NCBI RefSeq assembly: GCF_015832195.1
Contig: NC_052046.1
Location: 21,940,161-22,004,160, forward strand
From: Motacilla alba alba
Taxonomy: Eukaryota > Chordata > Aves > Passeriformes > Motacillidae
DNA length: 64,000 bases
Direction of reading: 5' to 3'
The notes beneath the pieces were generated by a model that saw only the letters and a list, made by a program, of their open reading frames with translations, had not been told where the DNA came from and ran no database searches. Position numbers and translations under genes: made by a program. This document shows, piece after piece, positions 1 to 8,548 of the stretch (within the stretch, counting starts at the first letter, position 1; each line of letters starts with the position of its first letter).

Positions 1-45
1 TAAGGCTGCCAAAAATGTGTTTTTGGTACAAAGAGAAGGGGGAGA
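1..45 (+). mobile_element. 3' tail of ERV internal region with polypurine tract
   Basis: The window opens inside a provirus. The last 15 bases before the LTR (31-45) are entirely purine and end in a G-rich run, the classic polypurine tract that primes plus-strand DNA synthesis and lies directly against the 3' LTR. The LTR begins at 46 with TGTAGGAACCC. Only about 30 further internal bases are visible and they carry no recognisable coding sequence. This shows that the following LTR is a 3' LTR rather than a solo LTR, and that gag/pol/env remnants, if any, lie left of the window. Confidence 0.7.
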
Positions 46-494
46 TGTAGGAACCCAGGACATCCCTCTGGGTGCCCTGGATGGCCTGAGTTGCTGGCAG
101 GGGCTCTGAGACCCTGGCATGTAGCCAAAGACACACGTGGGGTTTTGATCTTAGCCCATGGAGCAAATTACTAACTCTGTATGAAGAATTACAAGCCACA
201 CACACAAGTTAGGTATTGTAGTAGAAGTAGTCATGAAGTGAAAGGAAGGATTTTTGAGTGCTGTACAAGGGGGTTTTAAGCCTTGTACGCAGGGGTCCAA
301 GTTTTGTACATGGGGGTCAGGAGGTCTGAGATGGAGGGATTTGGGTGTGCCCTGTCCTCTTTCTTTCTCCTTCCTAGCCTCCATGTCTTTGGTGATGTTG
401 GCACTCACAGATTGGTTTAGAGTAGAAAGTCACCATTCAATATAGATAGTAGGCATTGGGGAAAAAGTATAAACATGTAACATGTAATGTATGA

Positions 495-502
495 TATAAA
501 AG
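495..502 (+). promoter_or_regulatory. TATA box of LTR copy A
   Basis: TATAAAAG lies about 100 bp upstream of the poly(A) signal, as expected for the U3 promoter of a retroviral LTR. Transcription would start roughly 25-30 bp downstream. The same box occurs at matching places in the two sibling LTRs. Confidence 0.65.
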
Positions 503-597
503 ATGGCACCAGCCCCCTGGGAGGGCAGTGTGCCTTTGTCTGATCTGCTAAACAGGCCACAGCAGTTCAGGGAGAAAAGAATCTTTAGATAACCAAC

Positions 598-603
598 AAT
601 AAA
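598..603 (+). terminator. Poly(A) signal of LTR copy A
   Basis: AATAAA sits about 120 bp before the LTR end and downstream of the TATA box, marking the R/U5 border. It is conserved in the sibling LTRs. Confidence 0.65.
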
Positions 604-717
604 CAACCTAAAGAACAGACAACAGAGGACTACTGAGTCTTTCTTTAAAGGCACGGGTTGGAGGAGAGACTTTTCCATCTTTCGGGGTCACCCCAATCCA
701 GGGCTGGAAACCCCACA

Positions 718-816
718 ATCAAGAATCACTCTTCCATGGAAATTCTTATTTAAAAACCCTCACTTATTTCACATGAAATTCTCACAAGGTTTATGAATTT
801 AGCAGAACTCTTTTAC
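718..816. other. Unique flank of LTR copy A
   Basis: This AT-rich sequence separates the LTR from the SINE. I see no gene or repeat in it. Its first bases (atcaag) should be the provirus target duplication. Confidence 0.5.
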
Positions 817-913
817 AGATCACAGAATCACAGAATATTCTGAGTTGAAAGGGATCCACAAGGATCATCAAGTCCAACTCTGAAGTGAATGGCCCATATG
901 GAAGTTCAAAACT
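817..913 (-). mobile_element. TguSINE1-like SINE: tRNA-derived head with CR1-type tail
   Basis: Read on the minus strand, the 3' tail ends in repeated TTCTGTGA-type octamers preceded by CTCAGAATATTCTG and a stretch resembling GTTGGACTTGATGATCC, as in CR1 3' ends. Just upstream is GTATGGGCCATTCACTT-like sequence (here ATATGGGCCATTCACTT), then a decayed B-box-like region (AGTTTTGAACTTCC). That order matches my memory of TguSINE1, a passerine tRNA-Ile-derived SINE mobilised by CR1. The A-box half of the tRNA head is missing or too decayed to see. A plain CR1 tail is the alternative, but the ATGGGCCATTCACTT junction argues for the SINE. Confidence 0.6.
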
Positions 914-1404
914 AAAAGCAGGACTTCATTTTCCATCTAATAAAGCCTCTTAGCCAATAGTGACCATCCTAGTAGTCACTTAGCCCATGTGAGATCTAGG
1001 AGAGTCTTCAGTGAGCAGAGGCTGAAGTCAGAGAGAAGATGCTCTGGGTGAGTGCTTTATGCAATTTCCACCACACTACAGAAATAGTTTCAATCCACTG
1101 GTGGTTTTAGTCCACGAACAAAATAAAATCAATTAAAATATTCCTTTGGATAAAGAAAACTGATTCTAATGCCTGGTTATTTTGTCACTCAACAGATAAA
1201 AGGGAAGATTAAATTCACATCACTGCTTCAATGACTACTGCATGTCTAGAGCAAGAAAATTAGGCAGGCTTTGGGTAGATATGGGTAATTGTATAGTTAT
1301 AAAGGTGGTAATGTTTTTCTATAGGTAGTTTGAGTTCTTTGGTTTTTACTGAGTATTACAGATCAAGAAGTGATATTTGGACCAGAACTATTTTTAGATC
1401 AATA
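914..1404. other. Unique non-coding DNA between SINE and solo LTR
   Basis: This is ordinary AT-rich sequence with no convincing frame, splice pattern or repeat. It forms most of the spacer between two oppositely oriented LTRs of one family. Confidence 0.5.
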
Positions 1405-1523
1405 CCCACATGTCAGGACTCACCCGTGGATTGGGGTGACCCTGAAAGATGGAAAAGTCTCTCCTCCAACCCGTGCCTTCAAAGAAAGACTCAGTAGTCC
1501 TCTGTTATCCGGTCTCAAGGTTG

Positions 1524-1529
1524 TTTATT
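1524..1529 (-). terminator. Poly(A) signal of LTR copy B
   Basis: TTTATT on the plus strand is AATAAA on the LTR strand, about 95 bp downstream of its TATA box. Confidence 0.6.
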
Positions 1530-1621
1530 GTTGGTTATCTAAAGATTCTTTCCCTGAACTGCTGTGGCCTGTTCAGCAGGTCAGACAAAGGCACACTGAC
1601 CTCCCAGGGGGCTGGTGCCAT

Positions 1622-1629
1622 CTTTTATA
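1622..1629 (-). promoter_or_regulatory. TATA box of LTR copy B
   Basis: CTTTTATA on the plus strand is TATAAAAG on the LTR's own strand, at the position equivalent to that in the other two copies. Confidence 0.6.
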
Positions 1630-2150
1630 TCATACATTACATGTTACATGTTTATACTTTTTCCCCAATGCCTACTATCTATATTGAATGGTGACTTTCT
1701 ACTCTAAACCAATCTGTGAGTGCCAACATCACCAAAGACATGGAGGCTAGGAAGGAGAAAGAAAGAGGACAGGGCACACCCAAATCCCTCCATCTTAGAA
1801 CCCCTGACCTCCACGTACAAAACTTGGACCCCTTCGTACAAGGCTTAAAACCCCCTTGTACAGCACTCAAAAATCCTTCCTTTCACTTCATGACTACTTC
1901 TACTACAATACCTAAGCTCGTGTGTGTGGCTTGTAATTCTTCATACAGAGTTAGTAATTTGCTCCATGGGCTAAGATCAAAACCCCACGTGTGTCTTTGG
2001 CTGCATGCCAGGGTCTCAGAGCCCCTGCCAGCAACTCAGGCCATCCAGGGCACCCAGAGGGATGTCCTGGCTTCCCACACCCACATTTTAAGGCTTAATT
2101 TGTCTGCAATGTTAGTCTGGCTTTGGATGCCAAAGTATCAAAATCTGGAA

Positions 2151-2179
2151 GTTTTTTTTGTGGGAGACCACAAAAAAAC
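2151..2179. repeat. Short hairpin, 12-bp stem
   Basis: A T-run followed by GTGG faces CCAC followed by an A-run across a 4-base gaga loop. The left arm has one extra T. It lies 70 bp beyond the solo LTR. No function is suggested. Confidence 0.5.
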
Positions 2180-5100
2180 TGTCTCATGCAGTTGTAGAAA
2201 TGACACACCTGCTGCTTTAGACATAAGTAAGTTAAAAACAGAGCAGGAAACCAAACCTAGCCAGATCTGAGTATGACACAGAAACCAGACTGGACTGGTA
2301 TATTCATAACCATATCTTATCTATTCAGAAATCAAAGGTTTGGCTCCATTGTACTGAAAAACTCAATACTGCCTAGTATTTTCGATTGGAAACACAAACA
2401 TTTGACCACAGCAATTAAGAAAAGGACAATGAATGCATTAGAATCTTTTATGGCTGCATAAAAGACTAAACATAAAGCATAACTAACTATTACGCTGATT
2501 GGAAACTCCAAATTAGAAAAGACCCTTTGCTATTTGTTTCAGACCCCTTCCCTCCAGACTACTCCAATTACAACAGAGATTGGTGTGAACCAGAAATGGA
2601 CAAATATACATGATGGAGTTGCATATGCCAAAAATTTCTTTAGGTTCACTGATCCCATCTCATCCCAGCACAAAATGTCTCCCCAGAATTATCTACCCTA
2701 TAGGTAGATCTGGCTGCCATTCAGGTCACTATTTTTGGTGTTAAATTAAAGTGATTAGCCCTGCCTACACTAGAATATTTTTAAATGGTTTCTGCTTTCT
2801 TTACCAACATTTTTTAAATGTGGCTGAACTAAAATCACTGTTCAGGCCTCCCAGTCTTGAGAACATGCATGGTCTGTTAAGGAGAAAGTATTTTCCTATC
2901 ACTTCCAAGAGAGCAGTATCAAAGTGCAAAAATTATGAGTGATAAAATTGCATCAGGGTATCCATGTAAAAAAGTTCAGCAGAAGAAAAGTCACACTAAA
3001 ACTTCGCTCAGACAATCCCTTTCGCAAATTTTGGAGGAGCGCTTGTTCAAATGCTGTTTACCCAGCAAAATGGTGATCATATCTATTAGGCTACTTATTT
3101 TACAACTTTTTCAATAATTTATCTAGATCTGATGATACTGCTTTTGTAAGTGCTTTTGTAAATTATCTGTCTCACCTAATTTTTCTGCCACAAGTTCCTA
3201 TGGACTGCTTTTGTACTAGTGTCATAGAAACCTTTTCCCCTTCTGTGCCTGACTGATTGCACCTACTGCACCTGAATAATATTTGCGATGGAGAAGAGAA
3301 CTTGTCTTTCCCAATTCGAGAGCTTGACTGTTCTTACAGATAATCAAGTTTCTTAATATCTTTGTCCTTTGAATCTGAACTATAAATTTTGTTTATACAT
3401 TGTTCACACATGGTGGTCTTTTTAAGTTCTTCTGCACTATCATCTCCCTGTCTGAAAAATAAAATGGTGGGAGAGAGAGCAAATTGACAGTCTGACCAGA
3501 TGCTTGTCTCACCCAGTCATCAGGAACCCCACTCTTTCAGCATGGGGCAAGTAGTTGGTATAAGAGCAAATTTCAGGGGGTGGTGAGAAAATTTTCTCTT
3601 GGTGGTTACCTTATTTTGGAGGGGCCAACATTTTTTGTCTCTTGTTTCTTTGTCAAGATAGCTGGGATGGGGTGTGGGGAGGAAGTGGCTTTTGTCATTA
3701 GTCATAAAGGCAAAGGGAGGTGTACTTTTCCACTTCTAAAACTGCAATGCTTCTAAAAGCTGCTTGGGTTTTTGTTGTATTTGTTTGTTTGATTGGTTTG
3801 GTTTTTTGTGGGTTTTTCGTAAGTGCTTCTTCAGGCACATAGGACAAGCGAATAAGTGAATGTCACTGCTACAGCCTCCCCGGCACCATGATGACAATCA
3901 GACTGAAGACCTGTACAGACACACCTATTTTTTCTTGGGCTGGTAGTGGAACTTCACACTTCAGTGTTGCCCTATCAAACCTGAACCTGTCAGAAAGCCC
4001 TTATATAGAATTTGTCCCAGAGAGGCTCAGTTCATAAGTAGGTAAACAACTCAGCTGTTTCAAAGATAGTGGGAGTCTTTGACTACATATGGTTGTTGTC
4101 TTCTTCGTCATGAAAAAAAGCAGATGAAAAGCAGATGAAAAAACTAGCAAAAGTAGAGATAGCATGGCAAATGTGGTCAAGGTGTGGCATAGCTTCACTG
4201 AAAGAGGACAAAAGTTCGACTAGGATGCTTTAGCTCAGCAAAGAAGCTGATGAGGAGGTGTGATAGGTACAACCACTTCTGAAAGACAGAGAGAAGGCAA
4301 ACAGAAAATTTAGTAGTGCTTCTTAGAACACAAGGTCCAAGGGCATCAAACAAACTTAATAGGTGGTTAATTTAAAACACGTGAATACAAATAATACATA
4401 GATGCACTATGAAATTCTTTAGCCTGGGAAACCATGAATACTGAGGGGTGAAAAGACAAATTCATTGCAATCAAATACAGCCAGACAGCTGAATAAAAAA
4501 CTGCTACTACAATTACAAGCAGTAAAATCCATAGATTGCAGGTAGAAGTAAAGGAATGATAAACCACAGAAGCTATTATAAAGGGACTAATTAAGTATAT
4601 AATAAAAAAATATTGAAATCATTCAGACCTGGATGCCAAATTTTTGAAGGTTTTGGGAGTTAGACCCTTTATAGCGTCACCTGTGATGATCAGCTTCACA
4701 TAGTTCTACATTCAGTAATGTGTACATATTAAGAATACCACTTTTTTTTTTTCTTTTTTTTTTTTCCTAAGTCTCCCAGAGCTCATGACTGATTTAATAG
4801 AAGTTCTGAAGTTCTGGAAAAATCTGTAGGAACCTGTGACACTTACTTTCAAACTCTGGAGTGTGCAGTACCATAACTACATGAACTAAAATCACACCCC
4901 ATATTTGTTAACATAAACAAATAAGGCGATACTCTAATTTCATTCTTATGACCTTTTGCTTCAAGGGTAAATGTAATCTTAAATTCTAACACTTCTCAGC
5001 TTTTGTAGAGGCATTTTAAGAGGCTCCATTTTAAACAAGATGGAACATGTTCACAGCTGAAATCTAAATGGGTTCTGCATCCCTGTTGAAATGTTTTGCT

Positions 5101-5582
5101 TAAATGTTTGATCCTTAATGCAGTCTACACTCTGCCCACAGCAAATGTTCTCCCAGCTGCTGTTCTTCCCATTAACAGGAAGGGAAAGAAGAATTAAGGT
5201 ACTACTCTATCCGAACATGTTGAAGCCAAGAGTTCACTAGCTGCCATCCAATATGGATTGGACTATATACATTTAGTATTTGCCTGCCCATATATTCAGA
5301 ACTCACGCTGCATGAAAATAACATTTATTTTGTTAGAAACATTTTCCTGATAGTTTTGTCCTTTAAATTTTCAGTCATTCAAACAGAGCATCCTCCTCCT
5401 TTTTAATTCTGGAAGACAATCACCATGTAGGATAAATATGAGGATTTTTTTTTTTTGCATTATTTCCCTATGTTTAGCCGTAAGGGGAAGTTTTGTTTTA
5501 AAGTGAAAGAAGAGAAAACAAAAGCCCTAGGATCATGGTGGATTAAGCCTATTAATCCCTGAATTATCATAGATTAGTCACT
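2180..5582. other. Unique non-coding DNA
   Basis: AT-rich sequence with only short frames that lack conserved motifs or splice context. It contains a T-rich, G-poor run near 3763-3822 and a poly-T tract at 4742-4765. I see no gene, RNA or recognisable retroelement. Confidence 0.5.
4742..4765. repeat. Poly-T tract with one C interruption
   Basis: A run of about 24 pyrimidines, nearly all T. It could be the reverse of a retroposon A-tail, but no element is recognisable beside it. Confidence 0.8.
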
Positions 5583-6220
5583 TGTTATGGAAAAGGGTCA
5601 AAATTCATAAATTAATTAATGTTATAGCGAATGTAATATAGTTATAAGTATAAAATATGTTAGAAATAGTTACAGGAATTAAAGGGTTGAATTCTATTTG
5701 GGGAACCTTGTCTGGATATGTTTTAAGGGAAACCAGGGAAAAGCGGCCGGCAAGATTGAGAAACCGGCACACACACACACATACCATACAGAAAGACCAC
5801 ATTTACACGTGAAACACAACAGTAACTCAGGGTTTTGAGGTTTTGGTTAAGCAAAGGATTACGCCATCGACAGCACACCTGGCTACTCATGACCGGAGGG
5901 AAGGATGCAATACTATTCAGACTTGTAATCTGTTTCTGGGAAATCTCTTTGTATGAAAAGGGACTTCCAGTAAGGGATGCTTATCTTGTGTTTGTATTGT
6001 TAACAAGGATATCTCTCTCGACATGGGACGGTGTGTATTGTAAGCATGATTGTTTGAGTCCCATCTAGCACAGGACAAGAAGTCGATGAATTATTCCCGA
6101 AGACATCGAGAACTGGACCATCGTTCATCAGACAGCATTCTCCTGGACCGGAGAAGGTTTTGGGACTCACTTGATTAAGAAAAGGACAAAGGACATCCTA
6201 GCCTGCGGCAAGAAAAAGAG

Positions 6221-6227
6221 TATAAAA
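6221..6227 (+). promoter_or_regulatory. TATA box of LTR 5583-6455
   Basis: TATAAAA follows an A/G-rich stretch and precedes a GC-richer R region. Its spacing to the AATAAA at 6371 fits a retroviral promoter. Confidence 0.65.
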
Positions 6228-6370
6228 CCTGGACTCGAGACTGCTATGGTGTGCCGCTGCACTCTGGAGCTGCCAGGGCTCAGAGCTGCACAGCGTGTCA
6301 CCCAGGGTCTATTCCCGAGCTAGACTCTGTCCAACTCGTGGCTAACCGAAATTCTGTCATTTGAACGCGA

Positions 6371-6376
6371 AATAAA
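6371..6376 (+). terminator. Poly(A) signal of LTR 5583-6455
   Basis: AATAAA is followed by a T-rich, GT-containing stretch (ttttgtactttgtt), a typical downstream element for cleavage and polyadenylation. Confidence 0.7.
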
Positions 6377-6455
6377 TTTTGTACTTTGTTATTATATCAT
6401 AATTCAGCTCTTGCAAATTATTGATAAAATTAGATTGGCAATTTCATCCATAACA

Positions 6456-7684
6456 ACTACATATCCACCTGATGAATTTCTAAATTTTTATTCCCTCTTG
6501 CCTCCCTTTGTCTCCTTTCTCATTCTTTATTAATTGAACAAGTATGAGGAAAATAGCATCTCCTTCTATTTCCTTTCCATTGTACACTGCAGGTACAAAA
6601 AACAAAACAAACCCAAAAAACAATAACAAAGAAACAAAATGAAAAAAACCCTCATTTAGACAAAGCTAAAAAAAAAAAGTAACAACTTTCAGATTAACAG
6701 TGACAAGCCAATTTTTCCCTCCAGCTGCTTAGGTACTAGTACAAAGTTACATCATCCTGAATAATTTTCAAGGCAGACATTGCAGTTCCTCCTGTTCAGT
6801 GGAACACAGATACATCTGGAATTCATTCCAGGCATGAGATGAAGCTCTGTCAGAGAACCCACTGTGCTACATATACGTGTTAAACTCTGCCTATCCCTCA
6901 ATTCCTGAGTCTCACCCAGTAGCCTTAGAGCCACCATACTTCATTTTTGACCTTATGTTAATAGAAATTAAGTGGGAGAACACTTTTCTGTCAGACCAGG
7001 CTGCTTGTGGAAAGCTTCATGTCTCCCATCAGCCTGTCTCCTTTCATTTAGATGACTCTGGGAAGGAGACATAATTCACCTAAAACATTTAGGTACCAAA
7101 AATTTACTCACTCCTCCCTGGGAGTATGGGCGGGTTCTTTCCTGTTCAGATTCTTTCTTTTTCCTTCTGTTTTGTTTTTCTTGTGGCCAACTGACAACTG
7201 CACTAACACAGCATATTAGAAAAGCAGAATTCATGTGAGTGTGTATTAAATTATCCAGTGCAAGCTTGTTATTGCAATTGGTCACATTTTTTCTTTTCTC
7301 TGTTTTAGCAGAACCTTATCTCTTAGCTTTCTACCATGCTTCTTTGAGGTGGGGAGGAAAGGCATGAGAGAATACCCAATCCGTAGAAAATGAAAAGTAA
7401 AAAATTAGACAGACAAATGAAAAGTGAAAAAAAAACTCTTAAAAGAAGCATTTTGGTCAGGCTCTGTGACTGCAGAGTTTCCACCTTCTGTGTCTGTGAG
7501 AAATGACCAAGGACACAGTACTTCTGGAAGAGTGTTGTGCTATTATAATCATACACCATGTTTAGAAAAGTATTATCGTTACCAGCCTCCACCAATACCA
7601 GTCTCTTTTGTAGGAGTTATTCTCCTCTGTGGAAATAATTAAACATTCACTGGCCCAGAGCAATGATAGGTAATTAGGAGGGAT
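6456..7684. other. Unique non-coding DNA
   Basis: A-rich near 6595-6680, otherwise ordinary composition. Short open frames near 6.8-7.6 kb on both strands show no recognisable motifs. No gene is supported. Confidence 0.5.
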
Positions 7685-7742
7685 ATGATGGCACAGTGGC
7701 TAGATCTCTCACTGGGGATATAGGAGACAAAGTTCAAGATCC
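7685..7742 (+). repeat. tRNA-like relic, possible ancient SINE head
   Basis: TGGCACAGTGG at 7689-7699 resembles a polymerase III A box (TRGCNNAGTGG). AGTTCAAGATCC at 7731-7742 resembles a B box (GTTCRANNCC) with one extra base. Start-to-start spacing is 42 bp, close to that of a tRNA. The sequence does not fold into an obvious intact cloverleaf, so it is not called as a tRNA gene. It could be the head of an old tRNA-derived SINE. Chance resemblance remains possible. Confidence 0.35.
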
Positions 7743-8149
7743 TTTTCTCATATCTATTTATTTGTAAGCCCTAGTAGACAGTATTTATCTACTTTAATAA
7801 TACTAACAAGAGTTTTCATTTGGAAAAGTCGTATTTTGAGTATGTGGCTACATCATGGTGAGAGTACTCCACTACGTTGTGGACAAGCTGCTTTTTGATT
7901 TCTTAAACTGACTCAGGGACAGAAGCTCATTAGCAATTAGCCATTCTAGAGAGCAGAAGACTGTTCTCCTTTCCCTTGGGTTTTCCCCCATCAAACAACA
8001 ATGCCATTCCTGTGGCAAGAAGAAAGCATCCCAGCTGGTAGGTTCCCCCATGTTATTTGGCACTTATTTTCTGGAATATATTAGGAAGTTGTTATAGATG
8101 AGTAATGTATGAGATGGCTCTCACAATTAAGAGATAGATATTAGGTGAA
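7743..8149. other. Unique non-coding DNA
   Basis: No gene seen. The left edge of the neighbouring LTR is not resolved and may fall within this stretch. A tggtgaga at 7856 mirrors the tctcacca at 8541, but the bases outside them do not form a duplication. Confidence 0.4.
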
Positions 8150-8338
8150 TGTTAAAATGTAGAGTGATGTTATCCCTTCCCCTTGCCTCAGTAGTCAGGA
8201 TATTTGGAGAAGGCTGGCTTGCCACCAAGAGGCGTGGCACAACACCACCTGACCTCTAATTAACATGTAAAAAAGTGATCTCCACCAATGGACAGCAGAG
8301 AAGGAATTGAGTGACAAAACTTTGGGTGGGGCTAAGGA

Positions 8339-8347
8339 TATAAAAGG
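8339..8347 (+). promoter_or_regulatory. TATA box of the LTR-like element near 8.3 kb
   Basis: TATAAAAGG, a strong match to the TATA consensus, preceded by GGGTGGGGC, which resembles a GC-box or CACCC element. Confidence 0.5.
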
Positions 8348-8356
8348 CAGAGCATT

Positions 8357-8397
8357 CTTTTCTTTTTTTTTTTTCTTTTTTTTTTCTTTTTTTTTCC
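8357..8397. repeat. T-rich tract with spaced C residues
   Basis: Runs of 8-12 T are separated by single C. The tract lies directly after the TATA box, within the region that would be transcribed as R. Confidence 0.8.
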
Positions 8398-8503
8398 CTG
8401 TGGCTGGTAGTCATGGGGGTGGGCCTTGGCTTGGCTCAGCTCCGCTCCCAGGACTGTAATTTTTCCTTATTTAGTCCTTTTGTTGTATTTTTTGTTAAGG
8501 TGT

Positions 8504-8509
8504 AATAAA
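8504..8509 (+). terminator. Poly(A) signal of the LTR-like element
   Basis: AATAAA about 160 bp downstream of the TATA box and 40 bp before the apparent end of the element. Confidence 0.5.
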
Positions 8510-8548
8510 CCTTTTAGAATTTTAAAAGTGAGCAATCATTTCTCACCA

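Larger units (their letters stand above)
46..717 (+). mobile_element. ERV 3' LTR, class II (ERVK-like) family, copy A
   Basis: This 672-bp LTR starts TGTAGGAACCC and ends GGAAACCCCACA, so it has the TG...CA termini of integrated retroviral DNA. It has a TATA box at 495-502 and a poly(A) signal at 598-603, giving approximate U3, R and U5 segments of about 480, 90 and 100 bp. Two more copies of the same family lie at 1411-2079 (reverse) and 36957-37630. Both of those have 6-bp target duplications, the size usual for alpha/betaretrovirus-like (class II) elements, so the class is inferred from its siblings. Its own duplication should read atcaag or similar at 718, with the partner outside the window. 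Open frames on both strands inside it recur in the other copies because the DNA is conserved, not because they code. Confidence 0.88.
1411..2079 (-). mobile_element. Solo LTR of the same ERVK-like family, copy B, reverse
   Basis: This is the reverse complement of the LTR at 46-717, nearly full length at 669 bp. On the plus strand it starts TGTCAGGACTC and ends CTTCCCACA. The 6-bp sequence cccaca lies at 1405-1410 immediately before it and at 2080-2085 immediately after it, a perfect target-site duplication. No internal sequence remains, so it is a solo LTR left by LTR-LTR recombination. The distal U5 (about 1411-1430) is noticeably more diverged than the rest. Its central region agrees with copy A and not with the copy at 37 kb, so A and B appear to belong to one subfamily. 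Long frames inside it (for example 1716-2270) are not genes. Confidence 0.9.
5583..6455 (+). mobile_element. ERV LTR of a second family, probably solo
   Basis: This 873-bp element begins TGTTATGG and ends CCATAACA, an 8-bp perfect terminal inverted repeat with TG...CA ends. It has TATAAAA at 6221-6227 and AATAAA at 6371-6376, about 150 bp apart, the standard U3-R-U5 order on the plus strand. It includes a short AC repeat near 5768. Immediate flanks share only act (5580-5582 and 6456-6458), so a target duplication is not secure. No primer-binding site or polypurine tract adjoins it, so it is most likely a solo LTR. I cannot name the family. Confidence 0.78.
8150..8548 (+). mobile_element. LTR-like element with TATA and poly(A) signal, edges uncertain
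   Basis: TATAAAAGG (8339-8347) is followed by a long T/C tract (about 8357-8397), a G-rich segment and AATAAA (8504-8509), then a short U5-like end finishing near TTTCTCACCA. This is the promoter-then-poly(A) order of an ERV LTR on the plus strand. I could not find matching ends or a target duplication, so both borders are approximate and the element may extend further either way. A single-exon gene is unlikely because there is no open frame between the signals. Confidence 0.5.

Noticed and set aside
151..408. 85-residue minus-strand frame, repeated almost identically at 37063-37320
   Set aside because: The repetition reflects conserved LTR DNA rather than protein selection, and the frame runs antisense to the LTR.
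1716..2270. 184-residue plus-strand frame
   Set aside because: Most of it is the reverse strand of a solo LTR and the remainder is unique flank. It crosses the insertion boundary, so it cannot be an ancestral gene.
7685..7742. Functional tRNA gene
   Set aside because: The B box has an extra base and no complete acceptor or anticodon stems are evident.
7856..8548. LTR bounded by tggtgaga and tctcacca
   Set aside because: The 8-bp ends match, but the flanking bases do not form a duplication and the left end is far from the promoter, so these were not used as borders.
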